From CAZSTA01 sp964609495 [NCBI: uncultured bacterium] (lineage in GTDB: Bacteria > CAZSTA01), in assembly GCA_964609495.1 (NCBI GenBank), contig CAZSTA010000064.1:1-17195 (forward strand): DNA of 17,195 bases, in the 5' to 3' direction. The notes under the pieces were generated by a model that saw nothing but the letters and a program-made list of their open reading frames with translations, did no database searches and was not told the origin of the DNA. The position numbers were made by a program, and so were the translations under genes. Shown piece after piece: positions 7,695-16,557 of the stretch (its first letter is position 1; every line of letters starts with the position of its first letter).

Positions 7695-9011
7695 TTACTT
7701 CTCCTCCAGTTTCTCGTAGAACTCCACCAACATCTCGTTAGCCTTCTCCGTGATCCTCTTGCAGGCGTCCTCAGGGGTGGTTTTGTCGAGCCATAGCTCA
7801 TCGAGTATAGGATGATAGATATCCATAAACTCCGCCCAAGCTGGATTATAGGGGTTGGGCTTTCCGTAGTTCTCCATGGAATCTATCGCGATCATAGCGC
7901 TCTTGGGCTTCCCACTGGGATGCTTCAGGAAAGCCTCGCTCTTCGCAACGGAGACGCGCCAGGGGGCTTCCCCATACTCAACGGTGATCTCCGAAGCCTT
8001 CACCGAATACATCCACCTCACAAACTCCCAAGATGCATCAGCATTCTTGGTGGTATTTGTGATGCAGTAAGCGCCAGAAGCGGATTCGTTGGGAACTAAT
8101 CTTCCCGCAGGTCCTTTAGGCATATAAGTGATATCCCAATCGAAATCCATATTTCTCATCCAACCCCAATCCCAAGGACCAGCCTCATACATACTGATGA
8201 CGCCGGTAGCGAACAACTGGTGAGCGGCACCCATATCCGCCAACTGAGCGACCGTAGGAGCTACCTTATAGGTATAGATCAGATCGTAGAGGAACTTATA
8301 CCCCGCGATCGTCTCTGGCATATCGAGGGTGCATTTCGTGCGATCCTCATTGAAGAGCTCACCACCAAAGGGATAGATAAAGGGCATATGATATCCAATC
8401 CAGTTAGGGATGCTGAAGCCCCAGATGTCATTTATGCCATCGCCATTCTTATCGACGGTCAACTTCTTACAATCCTCGGCGAAGGCTTCCACAGTCCACT
8501 CCTCGGGATCACGTTCGTTAGGATTGGGGATCCCTACCTCCTTATACAGATCAGCGTTGTAGTGGAGGAAGTGGCTGGTGAGCCTCGAATCGGGCCCTCC
8601 ATATAGAACCCCTTTGAATCTTGGGGCATCAGTAGATCCGGGCCACAGATCGGCTATTATCTCCTCCTCAGCCATAAAGCGATCGGTGATATCCAGGAGC
8701 ATCCCTTGAGCCACCCATGGCCAATACTGCTGTCCCCAAACCCACACGACATCCGGGGCTACACCCCCGGCATACTCGACGACGATCTTGCGGTCGAACT
8801 CGGTGGGAGTGGACTCCAGGTCGATCTTTATATCTGGATATTCTTGGTTAAAGCCCTCGATCAGAGCGATGGACATCTTCTCCCTATCGAGGGTGAAGGC
8901 AGGAACAGCATATCTGATTCTACCTTTCACTTGCGCATCAGCTATGGTGGCGAACCCCATAGCTAAAAGCATAATACCAGCTGCCACTAAAACTAATCTA
9001 GTTCTCCTCAT
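7695..9011 (-). CDS. Periplasmic sugar-binding protein of an ABC importer (family 1 solute-binding)
   Basis: Captures the transported sugar outside the cytoplasmic membrane and delivers it to the two permeases downstream. The 438-residue precursor has a clear signal peptide: RRTR, a hydrophobic core (about 6-22), and a signal peptidase I site after ADA (residues 24-26). There is no lipobox cysteine, so it is soluble and periplasmic. The mature protein has the family 1 layout, with a lobe I region (FNQEYPDIKIDLES) and GVAPDVVWVW, the usual G-x-x-PDV block. A later aromatic-rich region (GPWDWGWMRNMDFDW) could line the sugar site. ATG start with GGAGGTG eight bases upstream and a good promoter 150 bp upstream. 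It is more GC-rich at codon ends than its neighbours, consistent with high expression. The ligand is not evident. Confidence 0.92.
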   Translation of the reverse strand: MRRTRLVLVAAGIMLLAMGFATIADAQVKGRIRYAVPAFTLDREKMSIALIEGFNQEYPDIKIDLESTPTEFDRKIVVEYAGGVAPDVVWVWGQQYWPWVAQGMLLDITDRFMAEEEIIADLWPGSTDAPRFKGVLYGGPDSRLTSHFLHYNADLYKEVGIPNPNERDPEEWTVEAFAEDCKKLTVDKNGDGINDIWGFSIPNWIGYHMPFIYPFGGELFNEDRTKCTLDMPETIAGYKFLYDLIYTYKVAPTVAQLADMGAAHQLFATGVISMYEAGPWDWGWMRNMDFDWDITYMPKGPAGRLVPNESASGAYCITNTTKNADASWEFVRWMYSVKASEITVEYGEAPWRVSVAKSEAFLKHPSGKPKSAMIAIDSMENYGKPNPYNPAWAEFMDIYHPILDELWLDKTTPEDACKRITEKANEMLVEFYEKLEEK

Positions 9012-9062
9012 AAAATAAGCACCTCCATTTTATAGATTCTTAAAGCTTATTAACATCTAGGC

Positions 9063-9076
9063 TAGGATATATCCTA
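9063..9076. promoter_or_regulatory. 14-bp perfect palindrome in the leader of the binding-protein gene
   Basis: TAGGATATATCCTA is a perfect palindrome, about 75-80 bases downstream of the predicted transcription start and 52 bp before the ATG. CCTAG is repeated next to it on the minus strand. It could be an operator for a sugar-responsive dimeric regulator. It lacks the central CG usual for LacI-family sites. Confidence 0.4.
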
Positions 9077-9156
9077 TATTAGTCTCTTGACCACCTCCCT
9101 TCAGTCTCCCTCAACGCCTAGAAAAGAAATCGGGCATCACCTAATTTTCTTATCAA

Positions 9157-9185
9157 AGTATATCAGAAAATCGGGGTAGAGTCAA
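9157..9185 (-). promoter_or_regulatory. Sigma70-type promoter of the sugar-binding protein gene
   Basis: On the minus strand TTGACT (9180-9185), a 17-bp spacer and TATACT (9157-9162) match consensus at 5 of 6 in each hexamer. TG at the extended -10 position (TGATATACT) strengthens it. The predicted start near 9150 gives a leader of about 140 bases. It lies 50 bp after the stop of the upstream enzyme gene, so the transporter can be expressed separately from the enzymes. Confidence 0.75.
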
Positions 9186-9235
9186 GAGCGATTTTGATAA
9201 ATCTTAGCCTTTATTATCAGTCCCTTAGCGATAGT

Positions 9236-11581
9236 TTAACGAGTAAGTCTGATCCTACTAATTCCCCTCGGTTGCAGGTATATAGGGAATTTCCCCTCCT
9301 CAGCCTTTATCTCTCCTCCGTTTAAGAATAATCTCCACCTTTGATCGGAAGGTAATATTACCAGATTATCCTTTACCCCTCTATCCCATACATTATATAT
9401 CTCAAACTCGATCTCATCTCGGAAGCTTATCTGATGAATCTCAACTCCAGGCTCTATCACGTGGATATTCTTCTCCTTCACATCTACGATTATATCCCCG
9501 AAGTCATGGGTTTCGTGATTGGCGTAAGCGATGAAGCCAGCACACCAGATATGAGCTAGCTGTAACATCGCTCCCTTAGGTTGCCACCAGTCGGTATGAT
9601 ACCATTGCTCGGTTATCATCCCCTTGCGAGCGTTGAAATCTCCATCCTCCCTAGCGATGAATTGATGGAAGCAGTAGAGGTGATCTCTCGCTCTCTCCAG
9701 ATAATAATCATCCTTCGTATAGGACCAAAGACGAAGGAGTTCAGGATGACATATCAATCCATAATTGTGAAGATGATTGTTGGAAGGAGAGGCTAAATCT
9801 GCTCCAACAGTATGGAAATTATAATCATCTAATATGGTAAAAGGTGGGAATTTAACGTTATACGCGAAACGGAAGGTCAGCATCCAATCAGCGGCTTTGC
9901 AAGCATAGGTGAGCCACCTCTTATCTTGAGTAGCCTCATAGAGATGAACATAGGCGATAAGGGCGTTGTATCCATCCTCGGAAGTGGGCGTGAGATGAAC
10001 ATCCTCCGGTGCTCCATATATATATTCGTCATCAACGAACTTGGTGTAGTAATCCCCTCCTTTGATCGCGGATTCCCTATACTTATTCTCACTGAAATAT
10101 CTAGCGGAAGCCAATAGAGCCGGAATCCACATCAAGCTACCTGCCCCATCCCACTCTACAACTTCGCCCGTCTCAATATCATAATATGATCCGAAGTTTC
10201 CATCTTCTCTCTGAACTTTCAAAGCGAACTCTAAGTTATTTTTTACTGCTTTCTCCCAATTCGGATGATCATATCCGAACTCTTTCTCATACTCCAAAGC
10301 TCTGATCATAAAGAGAGTCGCTTCGCTCACTGTCCTAGCCTGAACCCAATTCGCCTTAGGATTCCATCCCGTTCCCCAACCTCTTTCTCTAGTCCATTCC
10401 GGCCAGAATGTGCCACAAGGAGCAATTCCCGAGCTGATCTTATCTATAACTACTCTAGCCGCCTTCTCATACTCCGAAATACCCTCCTCTCTCCCCTGTC
10501 TCAATATAGCATAAGCGTAGGTAACTCCGCTGACCCAAGCTACATGCATATGAGGTCGATCGAAGTAGGTATCCCCTTTGCCGAAATATTTGTCGAAGCT
10601 AGCGGTCTCGTATAAAGCTGAGTTCTCTTTATCATAATGCCAGTGATATATTCCATAGCTTGTCAGAGAACTAGCTTGATCTTTCGGTATCCAGGAATTG
10701 GGCGGATTATAGGATTTTTCTTGATCATAAATATCCCGCACAAAGCCATTATAGGCGTGCAGTTCACTCTCGCAAGCCATAAGCTTAAAGGAGAGTTTGA
10801 ACTTCGCTCCATTTTTAATCGATAGATTTCTCACGATGGACTTATGACCATCTCCAAAGCAGGTAGTATATTTGATCGGTTCTTCTCGATAAGGGAAGAA
10901 CAAATATAATTGAGTATGGGCTTCATCTCCTCTAAATCCCAAACCCGATATCCCATCACGAAAGAGGGCGAAAGGAGAAGGATCCTCTACGTAATCATCA
11001 AATCGCTCTTTAGTAGCTAAACAAGTGGTAAAGTTATCCGTCCAGCAGAAGACAGCGGGTAAAGCGCAGCGATCTGATCGGAAATACCAATAGTTGGAGA
11101 TGAAGAGATCGGGATCTACCTCGTTTGGATCATAGCGAGGATACATCTTAAAGCAATTCTTGGGACGATTATGCTTATAGAACATCCCGGGTAGCATCCA
11201 ACGAGGGATACCAGTATCATTCACCTCGAAAGCGATAGAGAAATTAGCTTTATGCTCTTTATCCCCTTCATAGGTTAGCATAAGCTCAAAATGGAAGTAT
11301 TCGGAATCACCTATGGATAAGCGACAACTCCCTATAAAGCGGAAGGGCTTATCTTCGCTCTCCAATTCACCTTCGAAGATCAGTTTATCATCCTCAGCTC
11401 GAACTTCTCTAATTATTCCTGATACTCTCTCTCCATCCAACTCGGCAGTTAGAAACTCCTCTCCACTCATCGCTTGCTTCCATACATTCTCAGACTTAAC
11501 ATATACTATAGGAATATAACGATCCTCTTCCCGCTGAAATCGTAATCTACTCTTTGATCCTATAAGCTCTTGTTCATCCAC
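9236..11581 (-). CDS. Putative cytoplasmic glycoside hydrolase, (alpha/alpha)6-barrel (six-hairpin) type, family unassigned
   Basis: A 781-residue protein I do not recognise at family level. Residues about 1-290 look beta-rich, like the N-terminal sandwich of many glycosidases. Residues about 300-690 are helical with recurring aromatic/Gly patterns of the six-hairpin fold, such as PHMHVAWVSGVTYAYAI (343-359), DGAGSLMWIPALLASARYF and SEDGYNALIAYVHLYEATQD. About 690-781 are a beta-strand tail. Possible catalytic acids are in EWDGAG, TSEDGYN and EDGDFN, but none can be assigned. There is no signal peptide, so it acts in the cytoplasm, probably on imported oligosaccharide. It starts at GTG with a very strong AGGAGGT seven bases upstream. 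It lies between a GH35-like gene and the sugar importer, which supports a glycosidase, lyase or epimerase role. Confidence 0.6.
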   Translation of the reverse strand: MDEQELIGSKSRLRFQREEDRYIPIVYVKSENVWKQAMSGEEFLTAELDGERVSGIIREVRAEDDKLIFEGELESEDKPFRFIGSCRLSIGDSEYFHFELMLTYEGDKEHKANFSIAFEVNDTGIPRWMLPGMFYKHNRPKNCFKMYPRYDPNEVDPDLFISNYWYFRSDRCALPAVFCWTDNFTTCLATKERFDDYVEDPSPFALFRDGISGLGFRGDEAHTQLYLFFPYREEPIKYTTCFGDGHKSIVRNLSIKNGAKFKLSFKLMACESELHAYNGFVRDIYDQEKSYNPPNSWIPKDQASSLTSYGIYHWHYDKENSALYETASFDKYFGKGDTYFDRPHMHVAWVSGVTYAYAILRQGREEGISEYEKAARVVIDKISSGIAPCGTFWPEWTRERGWGTGWNPKANWVQARTVSEATLFMIRALEYEKEFGYDHPNWEKAVKNNLEFALKVQREDGNFGSYYDIETGEVVEWDGAGSLMWIPALLASARYFSENKYRESAIKGGDYYTKFVDDEYIYGAPEDVHLTPTSEDGYNALIAYVHLYEATQDKRWLTYACKAADWMLTFRFAYNVKFPPFTILDDYNFHTVGADLASPSNNHLHNYGLICHPELLRLWSYTKDDYYLERARDHLYCFHQFIAREDGDFNARKGMITEQWYHTDWWQPKGAMLQLAHIWCAGFIAYANHETHDFGDIIVDVKEKNIHVIEPGVEIHQISFRDEIEFEIYNVWDRGVKDNLVILPSDQRWRLFLNGGEIKAEEGKFPIYLQPRGISRIRLTR

Positions 11582-11610
11582 AATTGTTACCTCCTCTTTT
11601 CATATAAAAT

Positions 11611-11635
11611 AGATCCGAAATTGAATTTCGGATCT
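11611..11635 (-). terminator. Stem-loop between the two carbohydrate-enzyme genes
   Basis: AGATCCGAAATT (11611-11622) and AATTTCGGATCT (11624-11635) are perfectly complementary around a single base. The practical hairpin has about 11 bp and a 3-base loop. On the minus strand it is followed by ATTTTATA and then the AGGAGGT of the next gene. It may be a leaky terminator, processing site or attenuator. Its core resembles that of the hairpin at 7651-7684. Confidence 0.55.
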
Positions 11636-11724
11636 TGATATGCAATCCGATGATCGAATGTTAAACTTGGGCTTGATCTCACTCGAAATAACATCTCATT
11701 TAAGAGAAGCAATAGAATATATTT

Positions 11725-11740
11725 GAGGAGATGTCTCCTC
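11725..11740 (-). repeat. Small stem-loop directly after the GH35-type gene
   Basis: GAGGAGA (11725-11731) and TCTCCTC (11734-11740) are complementary around 2 bases and begin one base after the stop codon. No T-run follows on the minus strand (AAATATATTC). It may protect the 3' end of the message rather than end transcription. Confidence 0.35.
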
Positions 11741-11741
11741 T

Positions 11742-14700
11742 TCATCCCTCAAATCTTACTGATAATCTATCAGGTATCTTGGTATGATAGGGCTGAATCG
11801 ATATATTCCATTCGTTAAGGGAACTGTAACCTTCCACAATTAAGTTGATATAGTTCTCCTCTTCGATATAGGACTCAGGGATGTAGAATATCTCTTGAGG
11901 GCCCTCTGGAAAATATAATCCTATCATCTTTCCGTTCCAATAGATAACGATGTTCGATTTAGCCCCAGTTATCCTGAGTCCCAGAGGAGCGATGAGATCG
12001 GTTTTAGGAATCTCGACTTTTCTCCTCAGCCAAAGGATATCGGCCGATAATCTATCTAAAGAGATATCATAAAGAGAATCCCAACCCGAGTCGTCGAATC
12101 CCTTCTCTAACCATCCCTCGTTCTGTCCGAATAGATTATGCTTCACTTTACAATTTCCCTCTAATTTATAATGATACAACTCGATTGTGACCGATCCTAA
12201 TATACCTCCTCCTTTAGGGCCAGGCTGAAGGCGGATCGCAATGGTATTCTTCGCAGATCGCTTCACATAATCCGTTATATCATAGTTATAGGGCTTGTCC
12301 TCATTTCCCCATCCACTCCATCCTTGCCAGTGGCTACCTATATGCTTACCATTTACGAAGGTCTGACTTATTAAGTCTATATCATTGAATTGGAGGATAA
12401 CATATTCATCCCCTTCGGGTAGCTCGAACTCAGTTCGATACCAAACGATCCCCTGATTAGCACTAGAATCAACATTTATGGATTTTCGAAGATCAGTTAC
12501 CCTCTCTCCTACAACAGTTGAAGTCCAACCCCTTTCACTTCCTTCAGGCAATACCTCTTGTATCTCCTCCGAGTATTCTCCCCTATTAAGCGATACGAAG
12601 TGATCGCGGTGATAAGCCTCCTCTATCCATCCTTTCGTATCAGTATCAGCCTTGAATTGCCAATTATTCAGATAATATCGCGCCCGTCGGGATAGGTAGA
12701 AGCACTTTGCTATCCCGTTGAGGATAGGAAGCATACTATCCTTATCGTGACCAATGCTATGCACCCGCACTGCTAGGGTATTCTCTCCCCTCACAATAGC
12801 GGAATGGATATCTACTTCCGCCTCCTTCTTGCCAGAGCTTATGAATTCCCCATTACAGAATATAGCGAAAATATCATTCACCTCTGGCAATTTCAAAGTT
12901 AAATCCTCATCTTCATAAGAGGAATAATCAAAGTCATATAGATACCAAGTATAACCGTTGGAGTAGATTCCCATCTTTTCAAGAGGGGTCCCTAGCGGAA
13001 CCTCCGGCCAGTTTTCTGCTAACACCTTAGGGGGATAAGGGTTATCCGCCGGAGAATCAAATTTGGCTTTCCACTCAGGATCATTTAAGGAAAGTTCTAT
13101 AGAGGATCGTTGAGCATAAGCTGAATGATTAGATATCTTAACAATATTAGTGTCCAAGCGCTCTATGTCATCCACTTGACCTGTCTCCAGATAGACATCC
13201 TTAATGGGAAAAGGAGTTATCAACAGACTAGTGAATTCCCCTTCGGGCTTCTGCTCTAAATCGATCTTTAATTCTCCATTATCTTCCTCAACTGATTGAA
13301 AAGCGTAGTAATAATTAGATACCAGGTAGCCGTTACACCCCTTATGAGCGAATTTCCAAGTTCTCATAGCTCGGTAGGTATTAGTAATGATAATGATAAC
13401 CTCGGGGAAATTCGAGTCATTTCTATCGAACAATCTAACCACATTATCCCATCCTTGAGGGGTATATTCTATAAGAAGGTAATTTCGTTCTTTGTCATAG
13501 CGTCTTCTGCACATTCCTTCGACCTCGATCCTCTCTACATCAGGGAAGGAGAGGCAAATTTCTCCCCAGATATCCTCATCTCCATAGACGATCATAATGA
13601 TTTGATTGGTCTCCTCATACCTCTCGATGGCAAATATCTCGAAGGCAGAATAGTTGATCTTGATCTCAGTGTCAGGTATGGAGTAGGCAAGAGGAAATAC
13701 CCTCGTAGTTCGAGCCTCTATGTTTATAGGTAGCTCGACTGGGAATCCTATCTTCTTATTCGATATAGGAAGAGAGGTCTTCTGTATCTCAGGGGTAAGG
13801 TTAGTTACGAAGAGAAGATCTCCCCTATTGCTAGTTACAAGATCAAAATTGAGTGGCTCTCCTGTCACCTCGAACTGGGTATTTTTGACTTTCTCATCCA
13901 AGAGGATATCTTTGAAAGTCTCTAACCAAGCGGAATTAAGTCTTACATAGTAATATCTCTCCCTCAGTTCACCCCATTCGGAGATCCCCGCATCCAAGTC
14001 GTAGCTAGTGATAAGATACTTTCCCGCCAAATAGTCGAAGTGAGTCCCACCGCTTATCATATATAGATTAGAGCTTCTAACTCCCTCAGCGTAGGCGATC
14101 TTAATGAGCATATCGGTCCAACGAGGGGGGATATGCCCTATCACTGTAGGGGGATGAGATCCCACTACTGACATCCATCCCCCCTGAAATTCGATGATCA
14201 TCATCGGTTTATCGGGCTGGACATTACGAAGATCCGAGAGAGATTCCCTCAATCCCTCTAGCTTCCAAAAAGGAGGATAGATATCTAAGGCTAATAATAG
14301 GTCAGTGCTATAGTTGGTATTGCAGGAGTTATTGATGATTGGCACTTCTATTCCCTCTTCCCTGATCATACTTGCCAACTTCTCCAGATAAGGTAGATTA
14401 CCCCAGAAGTATTCGTTCTCCACTTGAACAAGGATTATATTTCCTCCTTTGGTGATCTGTTCCCCTCTTATAAGCGAGCAGATTTTATCGAACCATTTTT
14501 GAACGAAGGATAGGAACTCTGGAGTGTTGGATCGCATAATCACCCCCTTATCCCAGAGCCAACTGGGCATTCCTCCACCATCGGTCTCATTACAATTATA
14601 GGGGCCGATCTTAGCGATATGGAATAAGCCATAACGTTTAAGAAGTTCTATAAAGGATAGGTAATCTTTATTCCCGGAGAAATCGAAACTCTCGGGAAGA

Positions 14701-14888
14701 GGTTGATGAACGCTCCAGGGAACATAAGTGGTTATGCAGTTGAGAAGAGCGCTCTTTGCCTTTCTGATGCGATCCTCCCAATCTTCACGGGCTAATTTAT
14801 AATACTGAATCTCCCCTCCAAAGATGATAAGAGGCTTTCCATCTATCATAAAACTCAGTGAATTATAGGTTATATCTCTATTTTTCAT
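11742..14888 (-). CDS. Divergent GH35-type glycoside hydrolase (beta-galactosidase-like), cytoplasmic
   Basis: A 1048-residue glycosidase with a clan GH-A TIM barrel at about 1-330 and several C-terminal jelly-roll domains. The putative acid/base is Glu159 in QVENEY, with the clan's preceding Asn158. The nucleophile is Glu233 in MIIEFQGGW. The N-terminal WEDRIRKAKSALLNCITTYV followed by PWSVHQP matches the GH35 opening, but the usual HEP is HQP. The substrate loop GPYICAEWDFGG is GPYNCNETDGGG, so the specificity may not be simple beta-galactosidase. Jelly-roll regions appear at about 645-760, 813-910 and 955-1030; the second (WYRTEFELP, VNGKHIG) resembles GH2 sugar-binding domains. No signal peptide, so it acts inside the cell. 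ATG start with GGAGAG six bases upstream. It lies 54 bp after nnr, with no clear promoter of its own. Confidence 0.85.
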   Translation of the reverse strand: MKNRDITYNSLSFMIDGKPLIIFGGEIQYYKLAREDWEDRIRKAKSALLNCITTYVPWSVHQPLPESFDFSGNKDYLSFIELLKRYGLFHIAKIGPYNCNETDGGGMPSWLWDKGVIMRSNTPEFLSFVQKWFDKICSLIRGEQITKGGNIILVQVENEYFWGNLPYLEKLASMIREEGIEVPIINNSCNTNYSTDLLLALDIYPPFWKLEGLRESLSDLRNVQPDKPMMIIEFQGGWMSVVGSHPPTVIGHIPPRWTDMLIKIAYAEGVRSSNLYMISGGTHFDYLAGKYLITSYDLDAGISEWGELRERYYYVRLNSAWLETFKDILLDEKVKNTQFEVTGEPLNFDLVTSNRGDLLFVTNLTPEIQKTSLPISNKKIGFPVELPINIEARTTRVFPLAYSIPDTEIKINYSAFEIFAIERYEETNQIIMIVYGDEDIWGEICLSFPDVERIEVEGMCRRRYDKERNYLLIEYTPQGWDNVVRLFDRNDSNFPEVIIIITNTYRAMRTWKFAHKGCNGYLVSNYYYAFQSVEEDNGELKIDLEQKPEGEFTSLLITPFPIKDVYLETGQVDDIERLDTNIVKISNHSAYAQRSSIELSLNDPEWKAKFDSPADNPYPPKVLAENWPEVPLGTPLEKMGIYSNGYTWYLYDFDYSSYEDEDLTLKLPEVNDIFAIFCNGEFISSGKKEAEVDIHSAIVRGENTLAVRVHSIGHDKDSMLPILNGIAKCFYLSRRARYYLNNWQFKADTDTKGWIEEAYHRDHFVSLNRGEYSEEIQEVLPEGSERGWTSTVVGERVTDLRKSINVDSSANQGIVWYRTEFELPEGDEYVILQFNDIDLISQTFVNGKHIGSHWQGWSGWGNEDKPYNYDITDYVKRSAKNTIAIRLQPGPKGGGILGSVTIELYHYKLEGNCKVKHNLFGQNEGWLEKGFDDSGWDSLYDISLDRLSADILWLRRKVEIPKTDLIAPLGLRITGAKSNIVIYWNGKMIGLYFPEGPQEIFYIPESYIEEENYINLIVEGYSSLNEWNISIQPYHTKIPDRLSVRFEG

Positions 14889-14942
14889 CTTGATCTCTCC
14901 TGTTTGATTGGAGAATAGAGAAAGAAAACTAGAAGACGAAAA

Positions 14943-16505
14943 TTAGGAAATAGAGAATGTCTCTAATCCATTGATTGCCTCGGGGACCTTCTCTAAGAGA
15001 TCGCCAGCTATCATCCCTAGTTTGCCTTTCTCGCAAGCGGCTAGATCACCAGCTAAACCATGAATATATACTCCAGCTATCGCCGCAGAAGTAGGATTCA
15101 CTCCTTGAGCAATCAAGCCAGCGATGATCCCAGTCAGCACATCTCCCGTTCCCCCCGTAGCCATCCCAGAATTACCCGTAGGATTGATGAAAGCTTTTCC
15201 TTCAGGAGTAGCAGTAATCGTTCTAGGGACTTTCAACACTAAGGTTGCGGATAGCTCTTCGGCAGTATTACGCCCAATTTCTATCCTATCAGCTAATATT
15301 TCGGATATATCGATCTCGATGATTCGCGATAGCTCTCCAGGATGAGGAGTCAATACTAGAGGCGCTTTAATTCTCTTGAGAAGATCACGTCTTCCGGCGA
15401 AGGCGTTTAGTCCATCGGCATCTATTACTAGAGGTAAATTTATCCTCTGGACTAGTTCCTGAACTAACTTGACCGTATCCTCAGCGGTTGATAAACCAGG
15501 TCCTAGCGCCAAGACCGATGATTTATCAGCTAGATTCATAATTTTATCGAGAGCCTTATAGCTCAGGCTTCTGCTCGAGGTCTCTGGCAAGGGATAGGTC
15601 ATAACCTCTGTTACCTTGACCTCCATCAGATCGTTCAAGCTCTCAGGAAGTGCTAGGGTGACTAATCCCGCTCCACTTCTCAAGGCGGCGGTGCTAGCCA
15701 TCGCCGCGGCTCCAGTTAAGCCAACCGATCCTGCAACCACTAGAACCCTTCCGCAAGACCCTTTATGCGCATCATCTGCCCTCGTTGGTATGATAGACCG
15801 AACCATCTCCTCATCAACTAGCTCTACCTTTATCTCCTCGGAATTCAAGAGCTTAGCTGGTATCCCTATATGAGCTATCGAAAGTTTTCCTACGTATGAT
15901 GCTCCCGGATATACGACTAATCCTCGTTTGGGAAGTCCTAAAGTGACCGTCCGATCAGCTTTTACACACACTCCTAGAGGTGATCCTCTATCGGTATCAA
16001 GCCCTGATGGGATATCAACGGAGAGGACTGGACGAGGCATTTCATTTATCAGCTTTATAGCAGGAGCGAATAGTCCCCTCACCTCTCCCTTGATTCCCGT
16101 TCCTAATAGAGCATCTATGATTAAATCGGAATGAACGAGCGAGCTTCTGATCTGCTCTAGCTCTTCCTCCGAAGTTATCTCCTTAGGCGAAAGATCGATC
16201 CTCTCCAAAACTTCGAGATTCGTCTTGGCATCTCCAGAGATTTTCTCCTTCTCGGCTAAAAGGAATACTTTGACCCTCACTCCATAGTTGGCTAGATGAC
16301 GAGCTACTACAAAGCCATCTCCTCCGTTATTGCCCCTCCCTGCTACCACGCTCACGCTTTTGCCGTTGCTTTCCCTCAGCATCTCCAGAGCAGCTATAGC
16401 AATGCTCGATCCAGCGTTTTCCATAAGTGCTATCCCCGGAAGCCCGATCTCCTCCATACAAACCCTATCTATATTCCTCATCTCGAATGCTGTGGATACT
16501 TTCAT
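14943..16505 (-). CDS. nnr: Bifunctional NAD(P)H-hydrate epimerase / ADP-dependent NAD(P)H-hydrate dehydratase
   Basis: Repairs the damaged cofactors NADHX and NADPHX. Residues about 1-215 are the epimerase domain (YjeF_N), with the NNGGDG motif at 59-64 followed by FVVARHLANYGVRVKVFLL. Residues about 230-510 are the ribokinase-fold dehydratase domain (YjeF_C). It has GALGPGL-like VLALGPGLS, DADGLNAF, LTPHPGELSRI, and the nucleotide-binding GTGD ending at residue 455. At 520 residues the length is standard for the fused enzyme. Cytoplasmic. ATG start with AAGGTG seven bases upstream and a possible promoter just before it. The carbohydrate locus follows on the same strand after 54 bp without a terminator, so read-through into it is possible, although the function is housekeeping. 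Confidence 0.95.
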   Translation of the reverse strand: MKVSTAFEMRNIDRVCMEEIGLPGIALMENAGSSIAIAALEMLRESNGKSVSVVAGRGNNGGDGFVVARHLANYGVRVKVFLLAEKEKISGDAKTNLEVLERIDLSPKEITSEEELEQIRSSLVHSDLIIDALLGTGIKGEVRGLFAPAIKLINEMPRPVLSVDIPSGLDTDRGSPLGVCVKADRTVTLGLPKRGLVVYPGASYVGKLSIAHIGIPAKLLNSEEIKVELVDEEMVRSIIPTRADDAHKGSCGRVLVVAGSVGLTGAAAMASTAALRSGAGLVTLALPESLNDLMEVKVTEVMTYPLPETSSRSLSYKALDKIMNLADKSSVLALGPGLSTAEDTVKLVQELVQRINLPLVIDADGLNAFAGRRDLLKRIKAPLVLTPHPGELSRIIEIDISEILADRIEIGRNTAEELSATLVLKVPRTITATPEGKAFINPTGNSGMATGGTGDVLTGIIAGLIAQGVNPTSAAIAGVYIHGLAGDLAACEKGKLGMIAGDLLEKVPEAINGLETFSIS

Positions 16506-16557
16506 CTTATCACACCTTAGAAGATAGAAAATGCCTAAATTATGTTAATTCTCCTAT

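Noticed and set aside
8220-8606. Plus-strand open frame of 128 codons inside the sugar-binding protein gene
   Set aside because: Fully antisense to a convincing periplasmic binding protein; composition looks like an antisense shadow.
13296-13733. Plus-strand open frame of 145 codons inside the GH35-type gene
   Set aside because: Fully antisense to the glycosidase, without a ribosome binding site or domain signature.
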